Assembly: GCA_951394405.1 (NCBI GenBank)
Contig: OX596345.1
Span: forward strand, 1,674,001-1,738,000
DNA: 64,000 nt
From: Coprinellus micaceus
Taxonomy: Eukaryota; Basidiomycota; Agaricomycetes; Agaricales; Psathyrellaceae
Direction: 5' to 3'
Of the stretch, positions 1 to 12,688 are shown piece after piece. The first letter of the stretch is position 1. The number at the start of each line of letters is the position of its first letter. The notes beneath the pieces are model-generated. The model had not been told where the DNA came from, ran no database searches, and worked only from the letters and a program-made list of their open reading frames with translations. Made by a program: the position numbers and the translations under genes.

Positions 1-3000
1 TCGCATCGTCTGCGGGCATCAGAGCTGATAATGCCACACAGGTAAGTATCACCTTATCTACCTTGGATGTAGTAGGATCTAGTCAGCTTTAGCTACTGCA
101 CAACGTGACATAGGACAAGTCTAGCCTGTGGGTTATGTAGATTTATCATCTCGACATCTCGGCGGTCGGCCATGCATATTGCCTCTTGCCTCCGCGGCCA
201 AGGAAGCCGTCCTCGTGCCAAGAATCGAACTTCCTCCACATCTGCGGTAGCTTTGAACGCAAACACAACCTGCCTCCCTATCGCCCTCCGCACGTCAGGT
301 GTCGCACGCTAAGCGACTGGAGATAAACCAAGTAGTCACCCGTCAACAAACTCTAGGTCATCTCCGAGATATCACAACGCCTCATGGCCCAAGTTCATGG
401 TCACTACACCGCACATAGACAAGCATAGGAACCTTCGCCGCAGACTCCTGTCCCCATCGAGCGAGGATCCACCATTTCATACTGCGCGTGCGGCATACGT
501 TGCAGCACGCGCGCCACTTGGCGCTTTCGGTTATTATATCGATATTAGCTTCGCTAGCGAAGAAGCCAGCGTTGTGGCGACAAGCGCGACATACCATAAT
601 ACCAAACATTCCGCTTTCTTTTAATGCGAATCCAGGGGACCTCATGCTTTACCATCTCTCTCAACCTCCTCGCGAGTTCGATCGAGAGTCCGACTCCGAG
701 TTGGATGCGATCCCTATGGCACGCGATATCTGTATCCTGCGCGCTGCGCACACACTGCAACGGTGAGGCGAGGGAGGTGCGATAGGGACCGAGACATGTA
801 CGGATCTTACTAGCGATATGAAAAGATATTTTAAATGATAACCTGGCTCGGGGAGCGGGAGATGAATTCATAGAATACCGGCTCCTCAGTTTCTGATCAT
901 TGCAAGCGGTCGACATCGAGACAAGAAGCATATGGTCTTTTTAATGAGAGGCGTTTGTTGAAAACAAATTATCGGGACGATCCTAAATTCTAAGGCTCGG
1001 TTTACTCCGCTCGTGGAGAGAAAAGGACTTGGGAAGCGATGAATCGTCACGTCAGGCCATAGCGGGGAGGACGTTTGCGGCGATATCTCCGCACCCTCTG
1101 AATGGATAACAAAGAAAATTGAAGATCCAAAGAGAAGTATCACTATTTGAACACTGGGTACCCCGCATATTTCCCCATAAACTATGAAATTCAATGAAAA
1201 GAGGTTCGCAAACCATGATGCCGAGCTCCGTCTCAATTTCGAAGTCCGCACGGTAAGCGCCCGTCTGATGATGTCACGCGTGATGTGGCAGGTTCGAAGG
1301 TTCCTTTCAACCACCAAGGCCGTTCTCTACCTCCCAACGCCGCCCTCCCCTTACCGTTATGCGCTCAGCTGCGCCTCCATCTACTGTCATCCGCTGATCG
1401 ACCTCGGCTGGCCTCTTCCTCGAGCCTGGAACCCTGAACCATCCAGGTTTCTCCCGTTGCCAACCAGTCCACGCCCCTTTCCGTTACCAGCGCACTTTTA
1501 GACTTTCGGCCTTCCTCCAACCCCTCCTATCCCAATCTCGGCCTAAAGAGCCTAATCTCCTTCGCTTTGCTTCATATCCAATCACATGGCCCATGACGTT
1601 CAAAACCGTCGACATTGCGCCAACGAACCGTTCCTTGGCTCAAAAAGGTTAAAAACAAACCAAACCTTCCTTTTCTCACTCAACGCCCCTGGTACACGGA
1701 CCCACACAACCCAATTTCCCATCTCCCTTGAGTTTACGGCCTCCCAGCCCTCGGGCGCTCGAGCCCAATTGCCCTTTTGTGCCGCCGGCTCACAGCCCAG
1801 GAGTTCAGACAAGTCGCCGGGGGGCTCCGGTTATCCATACACAAATTGAAACCCAAAGTCGGATTGGGCAATTGGGTACCCCGAAATGTCGAGTCTCGGA
1901 ATTTGAGAGTGCTGGTGGCTTTAATGGATAGGATGCCGAATATTGGTGTCGTGGTGTGGTTTATGAATTTCCAATAGCGGACTTGCGTGTGGATGTACGG
2001 GGGGTGGGTTCGGAGCGCGTCGCGGAGTCAACGGAAAGTTACGCCGAATCCTTGGAGGAGGGGGTTTGGGATGCTGCTAAGCCTCCCGTCGTGAGGCTCG
2101 GGCTGGTGAGGATGCCTTGGTCAGATAAGGGCGAGCAGCTTCGTATCTGATCATTTGTTCCCCGTGCTGAGCGCTACCCCCACGTGTACCGGAGCTTACA
2201 TTGACTTAAACTTTCGAAGCCCCCCAACCTATGTCTGGGCTTGGCTCTTATCCCTCGGCCGCCTATTTCTGGCCTCTTTCTTCTCTCTGAATTTAGAGCA
2301 CGAGTGGTGGATTGCCTTGGGACGGTGGGGTGATGCCAGCGTACCACCCAACGCAATGGTGGCGTCTGGGCGCTTAGCGTTTTGATGGCTTCTGCGAAGA
2401 GATAGGGGCTTAAGTTGGACACTCATTGTGTCCTCTACGACGACACTTCCCAGCAGAATGCCCTCCTGTTACCCTACTCGGAGCTTACCCAAGACGTTCT
2501 GAATGGCCGAGGTCCATGTCCGAAGGCTACGACGTCGCCACTCGATGGTCTCGCGAACAAAGTCATATCGCACCTCGCGAACCGGAGTACTAGTGTCTTA
2601 ATTAATGTCCGGATAGCCGAGGCGAACTTGATATGTACTCACTTAAGTCAGGCGAGAACATTACGAGAAGAGAATACCCATCTTCTGTATGGATACCGGC
2701 AAGTACCCTTGATACCTAGATACCCAAAGCCTATGTCTCCCGTTTAAGTCTATTGGAAGGCCAAAGGCCGAAGTTCAGGCCGCCCTACACGCGTTTGCCG
2801 CTGCTAAATAGGCTGTGCATAGTACAGCGACAGGCGGGGACATGGCATCCTTCTTCCGCCCGATAGGTACCATTAAGTTGGACGGTGGCAATCTGCGTGT
2901 GTCGTTCAAATGTCGCGGATTCGGAGCGGCATTTTGGAAGAAAAGGACGGAGTTGAGAGGCCGGCGCCACCGGGACTGCGTAGAGTTTAATTCTAAAGGC

Positions 3001-6000
3001 TCAGGTGGGGGGGCTCTGGGCTGGAGCCCTCGGACCTCTCTAGCCTCGGCTGCGTACGCTTTCCCTCGATACTCCCGAACAGTCTCGCTCTTTCTCCTCC
3101 TCCTCTTCAACTCAGAAAATGATACACAATAACATTTCACCAACCCTGGGCTTCCTCACCCCCTTCTATGCGCTTCTAACCTTCCAAAGCTTGCTCTGAC
3201 ACCACCACATGGGGATCTTACTCGACACCCTTTACCTTCCCCCGCCCCAAGCACTAAGTACTAGTTCTTCTCGCTGATTTCCAACAACTCATTTCCGGCC
3301 TTCATCGGCAATTCTCAGATACGTATATACTTCTTTACTTTCTATGACGTCGGCTACCTACCACCCCCAGGTTTCTCGCCATACAGTATGTAGGGGTTCA
3401 TGCTCCGGGGCTGCGACGCAGAACCCGCAATGGCACGCACTCATACTTAAGGTGTGGCCCGAGACAGAACTTGAGTTCGCGAAAGACAAAAACGAAGCTC
3501 AAAAGCCTCATTGAAGCGCAGCCCGACGCCCACGCAGACTCCCTCGCCAGATCTAGCCCACGCGAACGAGGAAGTCGGGCTTTCCGGAGTGTTCTCGATC
3601 GACGGGGTTCTTCTCCGTATAGTTTCCTTTCGTTGTTGGCCTTCTTACCCGATGGAGAGGCAGCACTACATACCCACACATCCAACGCGAAAGGTCTGTT
3701 GGAAGGTCACGCATCCAACGAATTCAAGGCTCACGTCATCACCCTAACTAAACACCGCCGGACTTCCAGCACGCTGGCACTGAATAGACCTGCTTCGTCT
3801 CGAACTCGAGCTCGTCTCCGCCGGCGACCAAGGTTTAGCGTTACAAGTTCACATTGCGGTATGTAACACCTTCCTTGCGATGTGCAGGATGGTGTGACGA
3901 GAAAAGGCATCAGATCGGACGGGCGCCTAACAACCTACTACCTACTACCATACATACACCTCCCGTAACCCTTCCCGAACCCGGGCCATTCCAAGTAACT
4001 TTTCATTCTCATTCTCGTTCTCATTCTTATCCTTCTTTTCCGCCGGCGACAAAAGATACCTATATATCATCTCCACACCCTACACCCCAGACGGGGTAGG
4101 TAGTCTCTAAGCAGGGAAGATGAACGACGTGTAAGTACTTAATACTTATACCGGGAGAAGCTGGGGGTTGAACTTGGGGAGGAGGGGGGATCAGATCGAG
4201 GGTTGACCAAACGGGCGCTTAAAAGAGCTTGGCGACGTCTCGGTTGTGCCGGGAACTTTGGATTCTGTGGACGGGCAAGGCTGCGTGCGGTGGGTGGTGT
4301 GACGTGACATGGTATGACATGATATGATATAAAACCGGTTGGGTTGGGTGGCTACGTACTTGGAGTTGTGGTTTCTGGTCGTGAAAATGGTCGTGTACGC
4401 CTTACACATTTGACAAAGTCTGTTGGAGGGAAGTTACAGCATCCAACGAAAGGTTCACGTACGTACTCTCACTAACCACCGCCGGTGTCCACTCCCCAGC
4501 ACACTGGCACTGAATAGACCTGCTCCATCTCGAACTCTCAATCGTCTCCGCCGGCAGCCAAGATTCAGAGTTCCAAGTTTGGCACATTCACGTTGCGGTG
4601 TGTAACGATGGTGTGACGAGCAGCGGCACCGGATCGGACGGGCGTTTAATATCCTTTGTATCTACTACCTACCTACCTCCCTACATAGACATAGTACATA
4701 CATACGCGTACATACATCTCGTAACCGGCAGCCCCCTCCCGTGCCCCATTCCAAGCAACTTTTCATTCTCATTCTTATCGTTCTCCGCCGGCGACGAAGA
4801 TGGCTATCATCATTCCAGACGGGGTAGGTACTGGGTAGGTAAGATGAAATTTGAATGATACATGTACACACGTATACCGGGAGAAGCTGGGGTTGAACTT
4901 GGGTTGGGAGGGATCAGATCGAGAGGGAACTTTGGTGGGCGCCTATTATTAATATAAGATGGAAGAGGGGTGCGTATGCCTCGGAACTGCGAGATGTGAG
5001 GGTTGTTGGTAGGCGAGGTTGCGTGTGGTGGGTGGTATGATATGGTATGAACCGGTTGGATGGGTGGCTACGTACTTGAAGTTGTGTTTTGTGGTCGTGG
5101 AGTGACCCTGATACATAGATAGACGTGTTACGACGCGTACGACGACGACGAACGCGTCGGTTATATTGTGGAGAGACGGGTCTTAGTCGAGCACCAAGCG
5201 TACATCGGAGACGACAGGCCTACCATCGCGCCGGCAACCCTCACTTGCTCGCGCCATGATCATGGTTATTGGCATTACCATCCCGGCCCCCACCCCCGTC
5301 GTCGCGCAAGGCAAACCCATGACACGACGGGGCACAGGGTACCCTGAAGGTCGAATCGTGGCCCATACTAACCGAGCTCCGGGAACGCCATACGCAGGAC
5401 ATAAGGTTTTCAGTTCCAGGTCTACGTATGTATGTACGCGCGATGACGACGCCGAACGATGGCGATTAAGATGGAGATGGAGAGCGATAGGTAAGTGGAT
5501 TGTCGAGTTCGAACAAGGATCCAGTTGCCGAGCGCGCGGGCTTAGATCTTAGACTTCGGCGATAGGCAATGGCAAGCGGATTGTCGAATGCGAAAACGCC
5601 GGCGAGATCTTGCTTCGAGGTTCGGCGGTAGAGTATTCGTTGACAAGACGGAGGGGTGTGATAGGCCAAGACAGGAGACAGAGTTATGATAGACCAAGAC
5701 GGAGAGAGTTATGATAGGCACACGGGTATCCCGTCAGAACATATGAAAAAGCGCTGCGGATCGAAGTGCGAAGTCGCCCCGGTATGTTGCATAGTTCAGA
5801 GGGATAGGCTACCGAGGAAGGTTATTCTGTCTGAGGCATTCATTAAGTCGTCCTTCCTTTAGATAGATGGTCTTCCTTCAGTCAGACTCGGACGGATAGG
5901 TGCGTAAAGGGAGCCCAGGCGTACCGAAAACATAGAACGACGGGAGGGAGGGAGAACTTAAGCCTCGTGCCCTGGATATGATTAGAGAGCGCGGGTCGTT

Positions 6001-7015
6001 CTGAGAAGCAGGCCCGCTTTGGGGGTGGGGTGGTGGCAAGGTTTCGACACAAATTGAATTGGGTACATTAGAGGGTCCGCGTAAAAGTATGTTTTGGACT
6101 TTGAGGGAAGGGGTATGTCCGAGTCATGGGTTGGGGTTCTTTGGGTTCTTAAGTTCTCGATCGAGTTGAAGTCCGAGTGCCAAGTGGCGGAACCGGATTT
6201 GAATGAATGGGTGGAAGAGTGGGAGAGGGGCTAGACCTTGGACGTGGTCGGTCGGTGGGAGAAGCCTGAGCTGGGTGGGTTGGACGCGGTGAGCTGGAAC
6301 GGGTTAGCTGAAAGGTAGTGAGTGGGGATGGAGATGCGTCCGAAGGGAGTAGGGAGATTGGCGTTCAGGGATGTATAGCGTATAGAGTTCGGGGGTGCGT
6401 TTTTCTGTCTTTGCCTTCGTCCACCGCTAAGACGCCTTGAATCCAAACACACGCACACAACAAGATGCCGGCCTCCTTGCCTCCTGCGTCCATGCCGAAC
6501 CACGCATTCTCGCCTATTCACACCCCGCTAATATCCCTGCAGAAAAGGGACGAATATCCGGAGCCGTTTCGCGGAGAATGAAGGGGGAACACGCGGCGGC
6601 GAGGGCTCGCGGATCCCTCTGAGAAGCGCTTCCTTTTGCGGAATGCCTGTTCAGTCCGCCTCTTCCTTGTCAGCTCCAGGGGTTGGATCCACCCGAGGGT
6701 TCCTATGTTATCGATACACCACACACCAGAACACCGGGGAGAGACGACGTACGCTGCTGTGGGTCTCCGTTCCAAAATGACGGGGATCTGGCGAGGGATC
6801 TCTCTCTCTCTGATTGAAAGTGACGGCCCTTGTTCATGATCCTCGGTCACCCGTCCTCTCTCAGAGGCTGCACACCAAAGAGAGGGCCTGAGATCGATAT
6901 CTGCCTGCCACCTCGAGGGCTAGATCATGGATCTCTGTTGGGAGAGCTCAAACCTTGCGTGGAAGAGAAGGAGTCCGGCTATATGTAAGAAGCCAATCCA
7001 GGAGTCCGCCCTTCT
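1..7015. other. gene-poor region with no supportable coding gene
   Basis: Nothing here reads as a conserved protein. The open frames are short, overlap on both strands and show no recognisable motif or consistent splice structure. The stretch holds a diverged tandem duplication (listed separately), AT/GC-mixed non-coding sequence and pyrimidine-rich runs near 1320-1560. It could be old repeat-derived DNA. I saw no terminal repeats or transposase motifs that would identify an element. Confidence 0.5.
3690..5102. repeat. diverged direct tandem duplication, unit about 0.7 kb
   Basis: Unit 1 spans about 3690-4385 and unit 2 about 4420-5102. Both begin with a GTTGGA...CATCCAACGAA stretch. Both then contain, in the same order, a block with CTGGCACTGAATAGACCTGC, a CGTCTCCGCCGGC block, a GATGGTGTGACGAG block, CATTCCAAG(T/C)AACTTTTCATTC, CCGGGAGAAGCTGGGG, GGGATCAGATCGAG, and AACCGGTT...GGGTGGCTACGTACTTG. 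The copies differ by substitutions and small indels; for example, unit 2 lacks about 20 nt found near 3870-3890. Neither unit has a credible coding frame. Unit ends are approximate. Confidence 0.8.
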
Positions 7016-7096
7016 TTGCTAGCTTTTTCTGTCCGCTTGCTCTACTCTCACATCTGCCGTCTGCCTACAACCCCCTTTTCTTGCTCGCTCACACAT

Positions 7097-7151
7097 GTAC
7101 GTATCTTGCACCTCGTATGGTATTCATTCTCTAACCACCCTCTTTCCATAG
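7097..7151 (+). other. probable 5'-UTR intron of the 7.2-kb gene
   Basis: A GTACGT donor and a CCATAG acceptor 55 nt apart lie just upstream of the first long-frame ATG at 7216. The size matches other introns in the window. If it is spliced, transcription starts upstream of 7097. Confidence 0.45.
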
Positions 7152-7215
7152 ACCCACCCCGTTACTCTATCCCAAGACGCGTCTCCGTCGTTCTCCTCGT
7201 CTCCCTCACCCACCC

Positions 7216-9665
7216 ATGTCCGACTTCCACACCTACCCCTCTTCCCATACCACCCACCCCCACCCCCCGTCCACACCCTACTTCGACATGTCCGGGGTGA
7301 ACATTAGCGCTCGGCCGCGGGGCTCACTCGCAAACGCCATCCCCAGCCAGTGGGGCGACGGATCTTACTCGCACCCATCGTATGCAGAACCTCGCGACCA
7401 GCAGTACCAACGCCAGGCTCACGAGCCTCAGCGGCGCCAACAACCGCAACTGTGGCCTCCAGCGTCAACGGCGTCGACGTCGACGTCCTACGCCCTCCCA
7501 CACACGAACGCGTCCTTTGCGGAGTACTCGAACGTACGCGCGCGGTCCCCGGAGCGGCTGGGCAGCGCGATGAACGCGAACAAGACCTGGGGCTCCGTGT
7601 CGTCTGGATGTGGGGGGGAGTATGGGGCTTTGGGACTGGGGTTCACGGTTCCCACTGGCACTTCGTCTAGTTCAGCTTCGGGATACGCACACGCACCGAC
7701 GACGACGCCATACGCGAGTGTCCCGACATCGCCTATGAGCTGTTACACCTCGCCCACAACCTCGTCCTGTTCCTCATCGTTCGCCATTCCCGCTTCTTCT
7801 ACCACCACCTCGCCCTCCTCCTCCTCATCTTCGCACACCTCGACAACCTCGACAAATTCAACATCGCCGTCCCCCCGCTCCTCCGCCCCCACATCCCGCG
7901 CGTCCTCCACCAAACCGCGTCCCTCGCGCGGCTCGTCCACGCGCCCGAGCCCGACGCCGAAACTCGAGCTCAGCTCGGGGGGGTGTGGTGGTGACAATGG
8001 AGGAGGTGTGCTAGGGGTGGTCGGGTGCGCGGGGTTCGTCATGGAGTCTATACCCTCCGCTTCACCCTCCTCTTCATCCTCTTCACCCTCCTCATCTTCG
8101 AACGGGTCCAGCAACGGCACCCACCAAACCTCCTCATGCACAAGCACCGGACCCCCCGGCGAGATGACGCTCCTCCTCGGCGGGGACGCACTAGCAGGCG
8201 GCGGTCACCACCCAGCCGCGTTCACAGGCGTGACGCTCCCAATGGAAGTCCCGCTCCGCGCTACGCAGGCGACAGGCGACATGCGCCGCATGATGACCGT
8301 GTTCCGGTTGAACCCCTTTGCGAGTTCGTCCTTTTCCGCGTCGCATCCGTCTCAGCAGCAACGGAGGAGTGGGTCGGTGTCGTCTTCGTCGAGTAGTGGT
8401 GGTGGTGGTATAGGGGGGAGTGAGGATGGGGGTGCGGGGTTGGAGTGTTCGGGTGGGGGTACGGGGGAGAGGGGTGAAGGGACTGGAGGAGGAGGGGGAG
8501 GGGGAGTGGATACCCCACCACCGTATGCGGCACAGCCGCTCGAGGAGGAGCCTCAGATGTTCGAGTTCCAAGTCGAGCTTGACGATCCGGAGATGCTCGT
8601 TCCCTTGCACGACCGTGTCGGGCTCCTCTCCGCAGCCGTATCGACGTCTGTGTCCCTCTCGTCGCCGACGACGTCTGCTGGACATCACAAGTACTCCTCC
8701 CAGCCTGGCTCTGCGAACAACTTGAAGCACCACGCACAGGACTCGCACTACGCGGCGGGGGCGGTGGTGTACGCTACGCACCAGGACGCGATGGTCGCGA
8801 GCCCGCTGTCGAGTCCCGGGTTGGAGATGCTGGATATGATCGGGGGGAATGGCAGCGGGAGTGGGAGTGGGAGTAGCGGGGAGGAGAGTCCCGTTGATGT
8901 TGAAGTCGATGTCGATGTCGATGTGGAGGGCAATGGGGGGCTACATGTCTTCCCTGAGGGGTTTGAGCCGAACTCGAGCGTTGGGGGGGAGTATGCTGCT
9001 GCGGGTGTGTATGGGTATGGGTCTCAGCATCAACAGCAGCACCAGCACCAGCAGGGTAAGGGCGGTAGTAGGGACGGTGGGGGGTACGCGTATCATGGGT
9101 ACGTGCACGGCCACACGCAGCAGGGATACGCGGTGCAGTCTTACGCCGGTACGAACGATGTCGACTCGTATGCGAGGGGCCTGCAGTACGCGCAGCGGGA
9201 CGAGGGGGGGCCGTCACGCTCGAGGACGGGGAGTCCGAATCTGGGTGGGCGGGATGCGGCGGGGATGGGGGTGGGGGTGGGGGTGGGGACGGGGGGTGCG
9301 ACGGTGCAGAGGGGGTTGAGCGTTGATAATGCGGAGTTGTATGCTGGGAGTCAGGTATGTGTTTTTTATATTTTATTTTATCTCTATGTGTATGGTGTTC
9401 TGACGAATTGGATTTTGGGCGTGTATAGAATACGGCGTTCTACGCCCCTACGACGTCTCAACCCCCTCCCTCTTCCTCATCTCACGCTCACTCAACGCAC
9501 AACTCCTTACTCGCCCACTCAACCCATTCGGGACATGGACATGGACAGGGAGTGCACCCGTCGAGGCGGTGGAGTCTGCCTTCGCAGAACGAGGGTCAGC
9601 CGGGGGTGATGGGGCACGCTGGGCAGCAGGGGTATGGTGTTGGGGTTGCGGTGTATGGACGGTAG
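7216..9665 (+). CDS. large low-complexity (Ser/Gly/Pro/Gln-rich) protein, function unknown
   Basis: Two exons, 7216-9354 and 9429-9665, with a 74-nt GTATGT...TATAG intron in phase 0, give 791 residues. I do not recognise a family. Most of the chain is compositionally biased. There is Ser/Thr-rich sequence at about residues 145-245, Ser runs near 275-300 and Gly runs near 395-435. A Val-Asp repeat lies near 560, followed by His/Gln and Gly stretches, with Gly-Val-Gly near 690. Two blocks look ordered: about 316-368 (GEMTLLLGGD, then MRRMMTVFRLNPF) and about 444-470 (EEEPQMFEFQVELDDPEM). Such architecture is common in fungal regulatory or scaffold proteins, but no DNA-binding motif is visible. 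The second exon ends in a His/Gly-rich tail. An upstream start is possible. Confidence 0.7.
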
Positions 9666-11159
9666 GGAGGGTGGGAGGGTTGGAAGGAGGAAAGTCGGGC
9701 CGGGAGGTGAAGAGGGGGGAGGAGCGATGGATGATGGGAGAGCACGGACTTGGAAGGCGAGAGGAGATCGGCGGACGACGTGATGGGCGCTAATAAGGCT
9801 TGAAGCGTGAGGGGGTGGGTTTCGCGCGATCCGAACGCGCGGTGGACCTTGGGTTCGGAGTGGGTCGTTCCGAGCCGGGTGGCCGGTGGTAGGCTTGGAT
9901 CCGCGATCGTTACTGGACGATGGGTGGGTGGCGCTGAGGTCGGTCGTTGCTGAGCTTTTTTTGGTTGGTTGGGTGTCTTGTTGCTTTGCTTTTGCTTTTA
10001 CATTTGCCACTTGGGTTCAATGTTCGTTCGGGTTGTGCGTTTTTCTCTTCGCGTTTAATGTAGCTTTCATAGGTGTCACTTTTTGACGTACTTTATTGGT
10101 TGGCTCTCGACGGGCCGCCGTTTTGTTCATTCATTCATTCAACTCTTCTTCAACCTCGTCCTTCCGACAACATCCTTGTCCCTCGTCCCCTGTCACATGT
10201 CGGAGTGCTTTTTGGGCTCATTCGCTTTCTTTTTGGTTGTTCGCCCCGTGGTTTTGAAATCCCCTTCCCTTGCTTATCGTCCCTGGTTGCTTTGCGTTCG
10301 CCGTTTGACCTTTGCTTATTCTCAGTCGCTTTCCTTGGGTTTCCTTCATTGCATTTTTGGCTCTTACCTTCGCTTTAACACGTCTCTCGCTTTCACGTCT
10401 CTCGCTCTCCCATTCCTCGCTTTCCGATTCGATTGCTTGTGTGTATCACCGACCCAGCAGACCACTTGACTGCTATTGCTTATTTTCCTCACGACGTATT
10501 ACTTACATACCTTCTGGCTCGTCAAAGCTCTAATAATCGTTAACTATGTATGTACTACCAGAGCACTTTAAACTGTACTTGTACCAGCACTTGATATTCC
10601 GATACTTTACATGTATTACCGGTGCCTGAGCCCCGACGAACGTACGTACGCGGGTGGGCGCCTAATTATCCAAGCTGCTTAGAATTGTTCGTTTTCTTTT
10701 CGAGCTTTCTGCATGACCGTACCGGGCTGCCTCTCAGACTGTAATATCCGAGTCGGTTCACTGGATGCACGTTCTCCTCGTTGTCCCATGCGATCTTCCT
10801 TTTGGCGCCTTGGAATAAAGTCAGGACTGCTTGCTCTGCATTACTCTTGAGCCACATACCCGGCCCCTACCGCTCTTCCTTGTATCACCACTGACCGCTT
10901 CGTTCTTCTCTTGTGCTCTGGCCAAAATTTCCCAGTCGGTTTCGCGGTTCCCGCATTGTTCGATTGCTGGGACTCTGCTTTACATCTGTTTTTATGATTA
11001 TGCTGTTGGTGGTTGTGATAATGTTCTTGTGCGTTGTCTCTTTCCCGCTTGTTCGGCGACCGGTCTCGGTACATTGCAGTACAGTTGTAACTGCTTGGTA
11101 TTCCCATTGCCTTAATCGTACTTCGTTCCTTGCTCCATTCATGTCTTTTTAGTTTCATG
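9666..11159. other. intergenic, no gene seen
   Basis: T-rich and pyrimidine-rich sequence, especially 10070-10480. Its frames give only hydrophobic-looking nonsense without motifs. It probably includes the 3' regions of the two flanking convergent genes. Confidence 0.5.
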
Positions 11160-12688
11160 TCATTCAACCTCTAGTATTTGTCGTATATAGTCATGCTCTA
11201 GAAAGAGGTGCCCTGCCGAACACCTCTTCAGCATCCCTGCTCCGACGCGAGTCTGAAGCGAGGTCAAGAGCAGAGAAGTGGAGTTGGGAGCGAACACTTG
11301 AAGGAATGCGTTATGCGGATTGGCGCCACGCGTACTGGACCCACTGCCCTGAGCATCTGCAGGGAGGTAGGTCTCCTCTAAGAGTGCCAGAGAGGAGGGG
11401 CTTATGGACTTCAGCGCCTTACCCATCCACGGTTTCTCCGCCTTGTCTCTGTGACTATACTGCTTGAGAAGCTCACCCTCCTGCTGCACGACCAGGTCGC
11501 TGGGATTGGGAGGTTCCAGGAACTTGAGCACGCGTATAACCACTTTCTTGTAAAGTTCCTGTTTCCTTCCCACTCGAGCTGACACCGCTTCAAAGCGCAC
11601 GAGCACAATGCCTAGAAAAAGTGGCATGTAAGCTACCGCTAGAACGCGTAATAAAGGGCTCGCACCGGAATATAGGGACCTAAAGATACCTGGGGGAAGA
11701 TGTCTCCCTACCCATCGCCACAGATTGATCTGGACAGGGGTTATGCCTTCTCTTTGAAGGAAGATGGCCACCCTAGTTGGCTTCGATAGGTCCAAAACAA
11801 ATGGGTCTGTGACTTTCTCGACAATGTGTTCTCCTCCCAAGGCCAAGAGCTGCTTGCCTGTGGAACTAAAAAGGCGCATTTGCTCTTCAGCGGCTTCCGA
11901 GATGTACCCATTCGTCTTCATGAAATCCCGGAGCGTTTTGGGTCCTTTGCGAAGGATGTGAATTAGTGATATGCTCCAAGGCCCGAAGCCGCTATAGTCG
12001 ACCAAATCGTGCCCTCTTGCGAAGAGGTCCACTGTATCGACAGAACCCCAGTCTTGAACTTCGTCGACGGGGAGGACGCGAAAGCGAACATCGCCTGCAA
12101 TAGGGTGCACACTTGACCGGTCATGAAAATAGAACACGCCTTTCGTGTTGGGAGGAAAGGGTTCCTCCTCCGTCTTTCCCGTTGCGCGGTGGTGTGCCCC
12201 GTCACCCCTGTACGTGATGTTGCAGCCCCACTCCCGAGCCGCAAAAGAGAGGTATTTCACCCGGGCACTAGACAAATCCAAAATATCTTGTGCCTTGTAC
12301 TCCGATGGATTAAGGGTTGATATCCTCGACCGCGCCCATTTTCTTGGCTGTGAAAAACGTGGTGAGGGACGATGCTCGCGGCTAGGAGAGGATGAACATA
12401 GCTTACCTCCTTTTTCATCGGTTGTTCCGGGTCAACGCTCGACCCGGCAACGTTGCTCAACGATCGGCGAGTCGCGATACTGCCCATAGAAAAGCACTTT
12501 CGACGAGGATTCGCTGAGTGAGCGGGCAGAGCTGCCAGAGGCCACCAGCTCCGTTTGCTCAAGGCCTGTAACGGGGAGACGGGTTGGTGGTGCGTTAGCT
12601 CGACATGGCAAAACGGTGAGGTGCCGCGACGATGGGGACCTACATTTGCTTGATATGTTACGCCTGTGTTTGAGAGTTTACGTAGCAT
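11160..12688 (-). CDS. unrecognised fungal protein, paralog A (full-length copy)
   Basis: Four exons (12644-12688, 12407-12565, 11690-12347, 11160-11611) encode 437 residues. Introns of 78, 59 and 78 nt match the positions of introns in paralog B at 17.7 kb, which supports the model. The third intron keeps the frame open if retained, adding about 26 residues. I do not recognise the family. The N-terminus is basic and nearly free of acidic residues (MLRKLSNTGV..., then RRSL), so a mitochondrial presequence is possible. The conserved core contains KGVFYFHDRSSVHP, AGDVRFRVLPVDEVQDW, VDLFARGHDLVDYSG and VEKVTDPFVLDLS. Next come LVRFEAV, RVLKFLEPPNPSD and LALLEETYLPADA. No transmembrane segment or catalytic motif is evident. 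The last roughly 50 residues are missing from paralog B. Confidence 0.75.

Noticed and set aside
150..300. TTCGATT-containing segment resembling a tRNA T arm on the minus strand
   Set aside because: Only three of five T-stem pairs form and there is no A-box at the right distance.
8191..9217. Long minus-strand frames opposite the low-complexity gene, some His/Arg/Thr-rich
   Set aside because: They are mirror readings of GC-rich repetitive codons and have no splice structure or motifs.
11325..11640. Additional ACGCGT sites inside paralog A and at other places
   Set aside because: Single sites occur at about the rate expected by chance and lie within coding or unmarked DNA; only the close pairs in the MSH6 and EXO1 promoters were kept.
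11160..12281. Single uninterrupted 373-codon frame taken as an intronless gene
   Set aside because: Paralog B has an intron with stops at the same place, and A keeps matching GT/AG sites and a branch-like sequence. The frame is open through the intron only by chance, and two more upstream exons are shared with B.
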